From positions 1-5,777 of the forward strand of contig CALCDT010000115.1 in the NCBI GenBank assembly GCA_937900425.1: a stretch of 5,777 nt of DNA, given 5' to 3'. The first letter of the stretch is position 1. Each line of letters opens with the position of its first letter. Source of the stretch: an uncultured Alphaproteobacteria bacterium. GTDB taxonomy: Bacteria > Pseudomonadota > Alphaproteobacteria > Rhizobiales > Pleomorphomonadaceae. The position numbers and the translations under genes were made by a program. Under the pieces are notes generated by a model. It had not been told where the DNA came from. It was given only the letters and a program-made list of their open reading frames with translations, and did no database searches. Below, piece by piece: positions 1 to 5,777 of the stretch.

Positions 1-572
1 ACGATGAGCGAGATGCGGGCACCGTAGATCAGCCCCGAGAGCACGTCGCGGCCGAGCCGGTCGGTGCCGAGGAGGTAGAGCGTGCCGCCCTCGGCGGGGC
101 AGAACAGGTGGAAGTCCGCCTCGAACAGGCCCCAGAACTTGTAGGGCTCGCCGCGGCAGAGGAAGCGGATCGGCTGCACGGCCGCCTGGTTGACGGAATA
201 GACCCAGCGCAGCTCGTCGAGGTCGACCCGCGCCTGGGTACCGTAGACGTACGGCATCCGCAGCTCGCCGCGGTGGAACAGGTGGATCTGCTGCGGCGGC
301 GCGTAGAGGTGGCTGTTGTCGCGGTGCGACGCCGGATAGGGCGCGATGATCTCGGCGAACGGCACGCAGAGATAGAACAGGATGAGCACGATCCCCGACC
401 ACAGCGCCACCTTGTGACGCTTGAAGCGCAGCCAGATGATGCGCCACTGCGAGGCCTGGTAGTAGCGCTCCTGCTCGGCCGACAGCGCCTCGGCCTCGCG
501 CGGGTCGAACGGGGTCGCGTCGACATAGCGGCGGCTCGCGCCGCCGGCATCGCTCGGGCTCGTATCGGTCAT
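1..572 (-). CDS. ABC transporter permease, DppC/OppC type, N-terminal part (3' end outside window)
   Basis: This is the second channel-forming membrane subunit; 190 complete codons are visible and the frame runs off the left edge. The N-terminus is cytoplasmic and polar for about 50 residues (acidic/charged, with a basic RFKRHK at 49-54). The first membrane span follows at about 55-78. After it comes a periplasmic stretch of about 90 residues before LLGTDRLGRDVLSGLIYGAR at 167-186, the diagnostic motif that precedes span 2 in the DppC/OppC family. In E. coli DppC, from memory, that motif lies near residue 85, so the segment here is much enlarged. It contains RGEPYKFWGLFEADFHLF at about 140-157 and two cysteines, Cys139 and Cys158. 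The start is the ATG overlapping the permease 1 stop (ATGA), with AAGG/GGAGG upstream. The coupling loop and remaining spans should lie beyond the window. Family assignment is confident. Confidence 0.92.
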   Translation of the reverse strand, partial: MTDTSPSDAGGASRRYVDATPFDPREAEALSAEQERYYQASQWRIIWLRFKRHKVALWSGIVLILFYLCVPFAEIIAPYPASHRDNSHLYAPPQQIHLFHRGELRMPYVYGTQARVDLDELRWVYSVNQAAVQPIRFLCRGEPYKFWGLFEADFHLFCPAEGGTLYLLGTDRLGRDVLSGLIYGARISLI

Positions 573-1594
573 GCGGGGGCCTTGCCTCCGAGGCGGATGC
601 GCGGGTCGAGGACCGCCAGCAGGAGGTCGGAGACGAGCATGCCGACGAGCGTCAGGACGGCGACGAAGAGCAGGATGAAGCCGGCGAGGAACTGGTCCTG
701 CGACTGCAGGGCGCCGAGCAGCACCGGGCCGACGGTCGGCAGGTTGAGCACCACCGAGACGATGACCGAGCCGGAGACCAGCGACGGGATCAGGTTGCCG
801 ATGTCGGAGATGAACGGGTTGAGCGCCATCCGCAGCGGATACTTGACGAGCAGCCGGCCCTCGCCGAGGCCCTTCGCCCGGCCGGTGACGACGTACTGGC
901 GGTGCAGCTCGTCGAGCAGGTTGGCCCTGAGGCGGCGGATCATGCCGGCGGTGCCGGCGGTGCCGATGACGATGGTCGGCACGATCAGGTGGCCGAGGAT
1001 CGACTTCGCTTTGGCCCAGCTCATCGGCGCGCCGACATATTCCGGCGCCATCAGCCCGCCGACCGACAGCCCGAACCAGCGGTTCATCAGGTAGAGTAGG
1101 ATCAGGCCGAGCAGGAAGTTCGGCACCGCGAGCCCGAGATAGCCGAGCAGGGTGAAGCCGTAGTCGCCCCAGCTGTACTGCCGCGTCGCCGAGTAGATGC
1201 CGATCGGGAACGAGACGACGTAGACGAACAGGATCGTCGCGAAGTTGAGCAGGATCGTCAGCGGCAGGGTCGGGCCGACCACCTCGGAGACCGGCCGCTC
1301 GTACTCGAACGACCAGCCCCAGTTGCCCTGCAGCAGGCCGTCGAAGCCGTCGGGGCCGGGCCACACGCCGAGCCAGATGCCGTAGCGCTCGATGAACGGC
1401 CGGTCGAGCGAGAACTGCGCCCGCAGGAACTCGATCTTGGCGATCGAGCTCGCCTCGCCGGAGGCGCGCAGCTGGTCGATCTGGTTGGAGAGATAGTCGC
1501 CGGCCGGAAGCTCGATGATCAGGAAGATGAGGAACGAGATGACCAGCAGCGTCGGGATCATCCCGAGCACGCGCTTGACGACGTAGGCGAGCAT
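569..1594 (-). CDS. ABC transporter permease, DppB/OppB type
   Basis: This 341-residue inner-membrane protein forms one half of the translocation channel. Its N-terminus, MLAYVVKRVLGMIPTLLVIS, is typical of the DppB group. Hydrophobic segments lie at about 9-29, 108-137, 145-170, 199-218, 262-285 and 299-327, giving the usual six spans. A large periplasmic stretch follows span 1 (about 31-105), starting with AGDYLS and including WGWSFEYERPVSEV. The cytoplasmic coupling loop that contacts the ATPase is visible as VTGRAKGLGEGRLLVKYPLR at 236-255. The C-terminal DPRIRL at 330-335 is also standard. The start is ATG at 1594, joined to the binding-protein stop as TGATG. Only a weak GGGG (1601-1604) precedes it, so its translation probably depends on coupling. 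Its TGA overlaps the next start as ATGA. The AGDYLS and RAKGL features occur, as I recall, in both peptide and sugar-oligomer importers, so they do not settle the cargo. Confidence 0.94.
   Translation of the reverse strand: MLAYVVKRVLGMIPTLLVISFLIFLIIELPAGDYLSNQIDQLRASGEASSIAKIEFLRAQFSLDRPFIERYGIWLGVWPGPDGFDGLLQGNWGWSFEYERPVSEVVGPTLPLTILLNFATILFVYVVSFPIGIYSATRQYSWGDYGFTLLGYLGLAVPNFLLGLILLYLMNRWFGLSVGGLMAPEYVGAPMSWAKAKSILGHLIVPTIVIGTAGTAGMIRRLRANLLDELHRQYVVTGRAKGLGEGRLLVKYPLRMALNPFISDIGNLIPSLVSGSVIVSVVLNLPTVGPVLLGALQSQDQFLAGFILLFVAVLTLVGMLVSDLLLAVLDPRIRLGGKAPA
580..589 (-). promoter_or_regulatory. Ribosome binding region for permease 2
   Basis: The minus strand carries GGAGG at 589-585 and AAGG at 583-580 ahead of the ATG at 572. 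AAGG has the better spacing (7 nt); GGAGG is 12 nt away. Both lie inside the last codons of permease 1, and together with the ATGA overlap they support this start. Confidence 0.5.
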
Positions 1595-3540
1595 CAGGAG
1601 CCCCGCTCGGCGGTCACGGTGTTGTCGAAGAAGAACGTGTCCATCCCGTAGATGCCGAAATTGGCGCCGGGATCCCACCCCCACATGCCGCGCTCGGGCA
1701 CGTTGACGAGGCGGTCCTTGACGACGATCGGCTGGCGCACCTCGGCGACGAGGCCGATCGACAGCACCTGGTCGACGTGGATCGCCAGGATGTCGCGCCA
1801 GGCGGCGGCGCGTTCGGCCGCCGTGCCGGCGTGGAGCCACAGCTTGTAGGCGTTCATCAGCCCGGCGACCGGCGAGTAGTCGATCGGCTCGCCGTTGGTG
1901 CCGTGGCTGTCCATGTAGGCGCCCCAGGCCATGCCGAGCGGGAACGAACTGTCGGCCGGCACCCGCTCGGCCGGGCTCATCTCGCTCGTCGGGATGCCGT
2001 TGTCGAAGCCGGACGAGGCGCTCATCACGAGGCTGCCGGCGAGCGCCCGGTTCTGCAGCACCTCGCGGTCGGACGCCTTCGGATAGAGGCCGACGCCGAT
2101 CTCCCGCCACGTCTCGGCGACGAGGGCGAGGGTGTCCATCTCCTCCATGCTCTCGCCGGCGGTCTCGACGATGATCTCGAGCGGGCGGCCGTCGGGCATC
2201 AGGCGGATGCCGTCGCCGCGCCGCTTGGTCAGGCCGATCTGGTCGAGCAGCGCGTTCGCCAGGGCCGGGTCGTACTGGGCCCAGCGGGTCCGGTATTCCT
2301 GGGTGAACAGGGCGCTCTGCGACAGCACCGAGTTGTTGCTCGGCTCGGCGAGGCCGAAATAGAGGACGCGATTGATCATGTCGCGGTCGATGCCGAGCGA
2401 CAGCGCCCGGCGGAAGCGGACGTCGCGCAGGAGCGCCCGCCAGACCGGGTCCTTCACCGTCAGGTTCGGGTAGAGCGCCACCTGGTTCGCCTTCGCCACC
2501 GGCCACAGCAGCGTCCGGTAGCGGCCGTTGCGCTCGCCGCGCTTCAGCACGGTGATGTCGGAGAAGGAGAGGCCGCGGGCCTGCAGGTCGGTCTCGCCGG
2601 CCTGCGCCTTGGTCGGCACCAGCCGGGTGTCGGCCGTCTCCATGACGATGCGGTCGAGATAGGGCAGTTGCCGGCCGGCGGTGTCGATGCGGTGGAAATA
2701 GGGGTTGCGGACCATCGGGAAGCGCCGGTCGCCGTCCGCCACCGTCGGCACCCACGGCTGCAGCGACGGGATGTCCGGGTTCAGCCCGCCGTACATGTCG
2801 TCCATCTTGTTGTGGAGCTGCGCCCAGTTGCGCATCTTCTTCGCCGCCACCATCGCGGCGATCTTCTCCTTGTCGCCGTAGCGCTCGTGGAACTGCCTGA
2901 GATAGTGCGCCGGCCGGTAGATGAACGGGTCGCGGGCGGCGGCGAGCGTCGGTAGGAACTGCGGGTTCGGCCCCTTCCACGAGAACCGCACCGTCGTCTC
3001 GTCGATCACCTCGAAGACCGGCGGCTCGCCGTCGACGAGGAGGAAGGGCTCGGGGCCGCCGGGCGACAGCTCCCGGTTCTGGACGATGTCCTCCCACCAG
3101 TAGCGGAAGTCCTCGGCCGTGAACGGCGCCCCGTCCGACCACTTGTGGCCCTTGCGCAGGTGCAGCGTGAACACCCGGTCGCCATCGTTGTCGATCGATT
3201 CGAGGATGTCCGGCCTGAGCTTCAGGTCGACGTCGTAGCCGACGAGCCGCGCGTAGCCCCAGACGTTGATGAGGCGCGCGTCCTTCGGCTTGCCGATCAG
3301 GGTGACGAGGTCGCCGCCGTGCTTGCCGAGCCGGCGGCCTTCGGCCTCGACGTCGACGACGAGCGGCGGCTGCGGCAGCCGCTCCTCGATCGGCGGCAGG
3401 CCGTCGGGGTGGGTGTTCGCCAGCGTCGCGGTCTCGACCGGCGTCGGCAGGCCGGGTTCGGCCCATGCCGGCTCCGAGAACGCCGGGGCGACGAGCGCCG
3501 TCGCGACCAGCGCCGCGGCGAACAGCGAACGGATCGACAT
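1594..3540 (-). CDS. ABC transporter solute-binding protein, family 5 (SBP_bac_5), large form
   Basis: This periplasmic receptor captures the substrate and delivers it to the permeases. It is 648 residues, against about 530-540 for DppA/OppA, so it belongs to the longer group that includes YejA-like peptide receptors and AgpA-like oligosaccharide receptors. An N-terminal signal peptide is clear: Arg4, a hydrophobic stretch at about 6-21, and an AWA cleavage motif at 25-27, giving a mature protein from Glu28. There is no lipobox cysteine. The family hallmark runs from about 122 to 151, including LHLRKGHKWSDGAPFTAEDF. The second conserved block is DVRFRRALSLGIDRDMINRV at 373-392, followed by YFGLAEPS. 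The start is ATG at 3540, overlapping the ATPase stop by one base and served by GGAGG. The stop overlaps the permease start (TGATG). Family assignment is firm. Substrate is unresolved: peptide, oligosaccharide or another large hydrophilic solute. Confidence 0.93.
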   Translation of the reverse strand: MSIRSLFAAALVATALVAPAFSEPAWAEPGLPTPVETATLANTHPDGLPPIEERLPQPPLVVDVEAEGRRLGKHGGDLVTLIGKPKDARLINVWGYARLVGYDVDLKLRPDILESIDNDGDRVFTLHLRKGHKWSDGAPFTAEDFRYWWEDIVQNRELSPGGPEPFLLVDGEPPVFEVIDETTVRFSWKGPNPQFLPTLAAARDPFIYRPAHYLRQFHERYGDKEKIAAMVAAKKMRNWAQLHNKMDDMYGGLNPDIPSLQPWVPTVADGDRRFPMVRNPYFHRIDTAGRQLPYLDRIVMETADTRLVPTKAQAGETDLQARGLSFSDITVLKRGERNGRYRTLLWPVAKANQVALYPNLTVKDPVWRALLRDVRFRRALSLGIDRDMINRVLYFGLAEPSNNSVLSQSALFTQEYRTRWAQYDPALANALLDQIGLTKRRGDGIRLMPDGRPLEIIVETAGESMEEMDTLALVAETWREIGVGLYPKASDREVLQNRALAGSLVMSASSGFDNGIPTSEMSPAERVPADSSFPLGMAWGAYMDSHGTNGEPIDYSPVAGLMNAYKLWLHAGTAAERAAAWRDILAIHVDQVLSIGLVAEVRQPIVVKDRLVNVPERGMWGWDPGANFGIYGMDTFFFDNTVTAERGS

Positions 3541-5408
3541 CACACGGCCTCCGCGAGCGACGCGCCGGCGGCGAGCCCCGGCGCGCAGACGAAATGGCCC
3601 GGTTTCATCTCGACGAGGGTCGGGCGGGTGCCGGGCGGCAGACGGAAGGGCTCGGGCCACGCCGCCGGATCGGAGGCCCGCGAGGCGGCGAGGCTGGCGA
3701 AGTCGAGACGGCCCTCGAGGCTCGCCTCCGGCACCGCCTTCAGCAGGGCCTGGGTGTAGGGATGCACCGGCGCGGCGATCAGCGTCCGCGTCGGCGCGAG
3801 TTCGACGAGGCGGCCGCGGCACATCACGGCGACGCGGTCGGCGAGATAGTCCACCACCGCGAGATTGTGGCTGACGAACAGGTAGGTGAGCTTCAGCTCG
3901 GTCTGCAGGTCCTTCAGCAGGTTGAGGATCTGCGCCTGGACCGAGACGTCGAGCGCCGACACCGGCTCGTCGCAGAGGATCAGGTCGGGCCGCAGCGCCA
4001 GCGCCCGGGCGATGCCGATACGCTGCCGCTGGCCGCCGGAGAAGGAGTGCGGATAGCGGCGCAGCATGCGCGGGTCGAGGCCGACGAGGCGCATCAGCTC
4101 GCGCACCCGCTCGGCCCGCTCCGCCTCCGTGCCGATCTTGTGGATGACGAGCGGCTCGGCGAGGATCTCGCTCACCGGCATGCGCGGATTGAGCGACGAG
4201 AACGGGTCCTGGAAGATCAGCTGGACCTTGCGCCGGTAGGCGAGCAGGTCGGCGCCCTTCAGGCTCGCCACGTCGACCGGCCCGGCGCCGTCGTCGAACA
4301 GGATGCGACCCTCGTCGATCGGCAGCGCCCGCAGGATGGCGAGGGCGGTCGTCGTCTTGCCCGAGCCCGATTCCCCGACGAGCCCGAGGCACTCGCCGCG
4401 CTGCACGGTGAAGCTCACCGTGTCCATCGCCTTCGGGAGATCGCCGCCGCCGTGCTTGCGGCCGTAGGACTTGGAGACGCCGTCGACGACGAGGATCGGC
4501 CCGGTCGAGGTGATCGGCGTCGTCCGCGGCGCCTTCAGGAAACCGCCCGGATGCGGCTGGATCGGCCGGATCGGCACCAGCCGCTCACCGGGCTCCATGT
4601 GGAAGCGCGGCACCGCCTTCAGCAGCGCCTTCAGGTAGTCGTGCTGCGGGTCGCGGAAGATGTCCTCGACCGGGCCGCTCTCCATGATGCGGCCGTGATA
4701 GATCACCACGACCTCGTCGGCGACGTTGGCGACCACCCCGAAATCGTGGGTGATCATCAGCACCGACATCTTCAGATCGGTCTGCAGGTCGTTGATGAGC
4801 TTGAGGATCTCGGCCTGGATGGTGACGTCGAGGGCGGTCGTCGGCTCGTCGGCGATGAGCAGCGCCGGGTTGCAGATCAGCGCCATCGCGATCATCGCCC
4901 GCTGGCGCAGGCCGCCGGAGAGCTCGAACGGATAGGCGTCGACGGCCCGGTCGGGATCGGGGAACTGGACGAGCCGCAGCATGTCGGCCGTCATCCGCCG
5001 CGCCTCCGCGCGGCCGACGCCGCGGTGCAGCCGGGCGGCCTCGCCGATCTGGTCGCCGATGGTGTGGAGCGGCGACAGCGACGTCATCGGCTCCTGGAAG
5101 ATGATGGCGATGCGGTTGCCGCGGATCGACCGCATCGCCGGGCCGCGGCGCGGCAGCTGGGCGATGTCGGTCTCGCGGCCGCCGTCGTCGGGATCGCGGA
5201 ACAGGATGCGGCCGCCGGTGATCTTCGCCTTCGCCGGCAACAGGCCCATGATCGCCTGGGAGATCACCGACTTGCCGGAGCCGGACTCGCCGACGAGGGC
5301 CACCGTCTTCGCGGCCGGCACCGAGAACGATGCCCCGTCGACGGCCACCGTGGTCCCCTCGTCTCCCTCGAAGGCCACCGTCAGGCCCTCGACCGTCAGA
5401 ATGTCCAC
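3540..5408 (-). CDS. Tandem-domain ABC transporter ATPase, oligopeptide/oligosaccharide importer type (OppDF/YejF-like)
   Basis: This 622-residue cytoplasmic protein is the energy-supplying subunit of the importer and fuses two complete nucleotide-binding domains, the roles split between OppD and OppF. In domain 1, Walker A GESGSGKS is at 40-47, the Q-loop Gln at 105, the signature LSGGLRQR at 163-170, Walker B LLIADEP at 183-189 (catalytic Glu188) and the H-loop His at 221. In domain 2, Walker A GESGSGKT is at 345-352, the Q-loop Gln at 400, the signature FSGGQRQR at 456-463, Walker B LILCDEP at 476-482 (Glu481) and His at 514. Both sites keep all catalytic residues, so both should hydrolyse ATP. 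VHPYTQALLKAVP at 548-560 is the C-terminal motif of the peptide-type ATPases; domain 1 has the variant QHDYLKALLKAVP. The start is GTG at 5408, chosen for its ribosome binding site. It is the first gene of the operon, and its TGA overlaps the next start codon (TGATG). Function class is certain; the cargo is unknown. Confidence 0.95.
   Translation of the reverse strand: MDILTVEGLTVAFEGDEGTTVAVDGASFSVPAAKTVALVGESGSGKSVISQAIMGLLPAKAKITGGRILFRDPDDGGRETDIAQLPRRGPAMRSIRGNRIAIIFQEPMTSLSPLHTIGDQIGEAARLHRGVGRAEARRMTADMLRLVQFPDPDRAVDAYPFELSGGLRQRAMIAMALICNPALLIADEPTTALDVTIQAEILKLINDLQTDLKMSVLMITHDFGVVANVADEVVVIYHGRIMESGPVEDIFRDPQHDYLKALLKAVPRFHMEPGERLVPIRPIQPHPGGFLKAPRTTPITSTGPILVVDGVSKSYGRKHGGGDLPKAMDTVSFTVQRGECLGLVGESGSGKTTTALAILRALPIDEGRILFDDGAGPVDVASLKGADLLAYRRKVQLIFQDPFSSLNPRMPVSEILAEPLVIHKIGTEAERAERVRELMRLVGLDPRMLRRYPHSFSGGQRQRIGIARALALRPDLILCDEPVSALDVSVQAQILNLLKDLQTELKLTYLFVSHNLAVVDYLADRVAVMCRGRLVELAPTRTLIAAPVHPYTQALLKAVPEASLEGRLDFASLAASRASDPAAWPEPFRLPPGTRPTLVEMKPGHFVCAPGLAAGASLAEAV
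3548..3552 (-). promoter_or_regulatory. Strong Shine-Dalgarno for the solute-binding protein
   Basis: GGAGG lies 7 nt before the ATG at 3540, inside the last codons of the ATPase gene (GAG GCC GTG). It is the best-placed Shine-Dalgarno of the operon. It would let ribosomes load independently on the binding-protein gene as well as by coupling across TGATG, which fits the usual need for excess receptor. Confidence 0.75.
3892..4862. repeat. Imperfect 92-bp direct repeat within the two ATPase domains (4771-4862 and 3892-3983)
   Basis: The two segments encode the same part of each nucleotide-binding domain (Walker B to just before the H-loop). They align without gaps over 92 bp at roughly three quarters identity by eye, sharing the 14-base run TCGGTCTGCAGGTC. 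This reflects the domain duplication within the gene under strong protein constraint, not a mobile repeat. The copies lie 879 bp apart. Confidence 0.6.
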
Positions 5409-5416
5409 CCTCGGCA

Positions 5417-5424
5417 CTCCCCCC
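5417..5424 (-). promoter_or_regulatory. Ribosome binding site that decides the ATPase start
   Basis: The minus strand reads GGGGGGAG here, ending 8 nt before the GTG at 5408-5406. This spacing fits a Shine-Dalgarno element and selects that GTG over two in-frame alternatives. One is a GTG three codons upstream (5417-5415), which would overlap the purine run. The other is a TTG at 5501, which would add 31 residues unlike any ABC N-terminus. Confidence 0.7.
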
Positions 5425-5470
5425 GCGGTGCGGCAAATCTCCTGATGCCGGAACCGTCTACGATCGAACC

Positions 5471-5502
5471 TTATAGGAGCCGTGACGGCGGCGCGACACA
5501 AG
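5471..5502 (-). promoter_or_regulatory. Possible sigma-70-type promoter for the transporter operon
   Basis: The gap between the cyclase and the ATPase contains a rare AT-rich patch. On the minus strand CTTGTG (5502-5497) resembles the alphaproteobacterial -35 box and CTATAA (5476-5471) resembles its -10 box. The spacer is 20 nt, longer than the usual 16-18, which weakens the call. The location, about 60-70 nt upstream of the ATPase start, is sensible. If it is not a promoter, the operon may be read through from the cyclase gene, since no terminator is visible between them. Confidence 0.3.
5479..5489. promoter_or_regulatory. 11-nt palindrome inside the candidate promoter spacer
   Basis: GCCGTGACGGC is a perfect inverted repeat with 5-nt arms around one central base. 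It lies between the -35-like and -10-like boxes, where a repressor would block transcription. Short GC-rich palindromes arise by chance in such DNA and no regulator gene is visible in the window, so an operator role is only a suggestion. Confidence 0.15.
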
Positions 5503-5519
5503 CTCTCCGCATGCGCCGG

Positions 5520-5777
5520 TCAAGCCTCGGCGAGGCGGTCGAGGTCGGCCTCCTGCCAGAGGACGCGGCAGACCTCGACGGGGCCGCTGCGGCCGCGCAG
5601 CGAGATCGCGCCGACATTGACGCAGGACAGGTCGAAGCCGGCGAGGGCGATGGTCTGGGTGCTGGCGAGCAGCACGCACTCCTCGTCCGGCGCCACCGAC
5701 TTGCCGAGCGACTCGAGCCGCGAGGCGACGTTCACGGTGTCGCCGATGATGGTGTAGTTGACCCGGTCGACGGCGCC
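5520..5777 (-). CDS. Class III adenylate/guanylate cyclase, C-terminal fragment (5' end outside window)
   Basis: This is the last 85 residues of a class III nucleotide cyclase, the enzyme family that makes cAMP (or cGMP) from ATP (or GTP). The reading frame is open to the right edge, so the start and any N-terminal sensor domain are not visible. Seen in the fragment: YTIIGDTVNVASRLES at about residues 8-23 matches the conserved catalytic segment. Within it, Asn16 and Arg20 form the N-x3-R pair that binds ribose and stabilises the transition state. Thr9, seven residues before Asn16, occupies the base-specificity position. Family knowledge links Thr there with bacterial class IIIb adenylate cyclases, so ATP is the likelier substrate (inference). 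LRGRSGPVEVCRV at 60-72 is the usual closing strand of the domain, and only about 13 residues follow it. The gene ends in TGA 111 nt before the transporter operon, on the same strand. Family assignment is firm; the overall architecture is unknown. Confidence 0.9.
   Translation of the reverse strand, partial: GAVDRVNYTIIGDTVNVASRLESLGKSVAPDEECVLLASTQTIALAGFDLSCVNVGAISLRGRSGPVEVCRVLWQEADLDRLAEA

Larger units (their letters stand above)
5409..5519. other. Intergenic region between cyclase and transporter operon
   Basis: These 111 nt are the only non-coding DNA in the window. Besides the promoter-like boxes, the 11-nt palindrome and the ATPase ribosome binding site, it holds CGCATGCG (5508-5515), an 8-nt perfect palindrome just after the cyclase stop. 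No stem followed by a T-run is present, so I see no intrinsic terminator. Read-through from the cyclase is therefore possible. Confidence 0.6.

Noticed and set aside
108..1094. Long plus-strand reading frame of 328 codons opposite both permeases
   Set aside because: It lies wholly antisense to two genes with clear family motifs, has low-complexity Arg/Ala/Val-rich composition and no recognisable domain. High GC makes such antisense frames common.
1777..2955. Long plus-strand reading frame of 392 codons opposite the solute-binding protein
   Set aside because: It is the antisense shadow of the binding protein, rich in Val, Arg, Ala and His with no recognisable fold, and has no plausible ribosome binding site or partner gene.
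1595..3466. Upstream extension of the permease 1 frame through the binding-protein gene
   Set aside because: The added part is Arg/Pro/Ala-rich shadow sequence, and the DppB-type N-terminus begins exactly at the ATG at 1594.
3541..4392. Upstream extension of the binding-protein frame into the ATPase gene, as if a 932-residue protein
   Set aside because: The extra residues are an out-of-frame reading of the second ATPase domain. The true start at 3540 has a signal peptide and a GGAGG site directly before it.
5409..5501. Earlier TTG start adding 31 residues to the ATPase
   Set aside because: The extension has no ABC-domain similarity and would place the start within the promoter-like boxes. 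The GTG at 5408 has a proper ribosome binding site and the domain begins at once with DILTVEGLTV.
5508..5519. CGCATGCG palindrome after the cyclase stop as a terminator stem
   Set aside because: It is only 8 nt, has no loop and no following T-run, so it does not meet the pattern of an intrinsic terminator.

Overview
This is a GC-rich window (roughly two thirds G+C or more by eye) in which every supported gene lies on the minus strand. It suggests an alphaproteobacterium, probably Rhizobiales-like. That guess rests on the GC content, the exclusive use of TGA stops, the GC-biased third positions, and the mix of a class III nucleotide cyclase with a large family-5 solute-binding ABC transporter. 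No marker gene fixes the taxon.

Read in the direction of transcription (right to left), the layout is as follows. (1) 5777-5520 holds the C-terminal end of a class III adenylate/guanylate cyclase, cut by the window edge. (2) 5519-5409 is a 111-nt intergenic stretch with an AT-rich, promoter-like patch and small palindromes. (3) 5408-3540 encodes a tandem (two nucleotide-binding domains) ABC ATPase of the Opp/Dpp/Yej type. (4) 3540-1594 encodes a large, secreted family-5 solute-binding protein. (5) 1594-569 encodes a DppB/OppB-type permease. (6) 572-1 encodes the N-terminal part of a DppC/OppC-type permease, cut by the left edge.

The four transporter genes form one tightly coupled operon. The junctions are TGATG (ATPase/binding protein), TGATG (binding protein/permease 1) and ATGA (permease 1/permease 2), so there is no intergenic space after the ATPase start. 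Together they encode a complete importer: a periplasmic receptor, two membrane subunits, and one fused polypeptide carrying both ATPase domains. The imported compound cannot be read from sequence alone. The family includes oligopeptide importers and also oligosaccharide importers, and the long binding protein and the permease features leave both open.

The window looks like ordinary transporter DNA. I saw no mobile element, CRISPR array, tRNA/rRNA, convincing terminator or undescribed system. The points that deserve a second look are the substrate question, the ATPase-first gene order, the cysteine-containing periplasmic insert of permease 2, the threonine at the cyclase specificity position, and the palindrome inside the candidate promoter.
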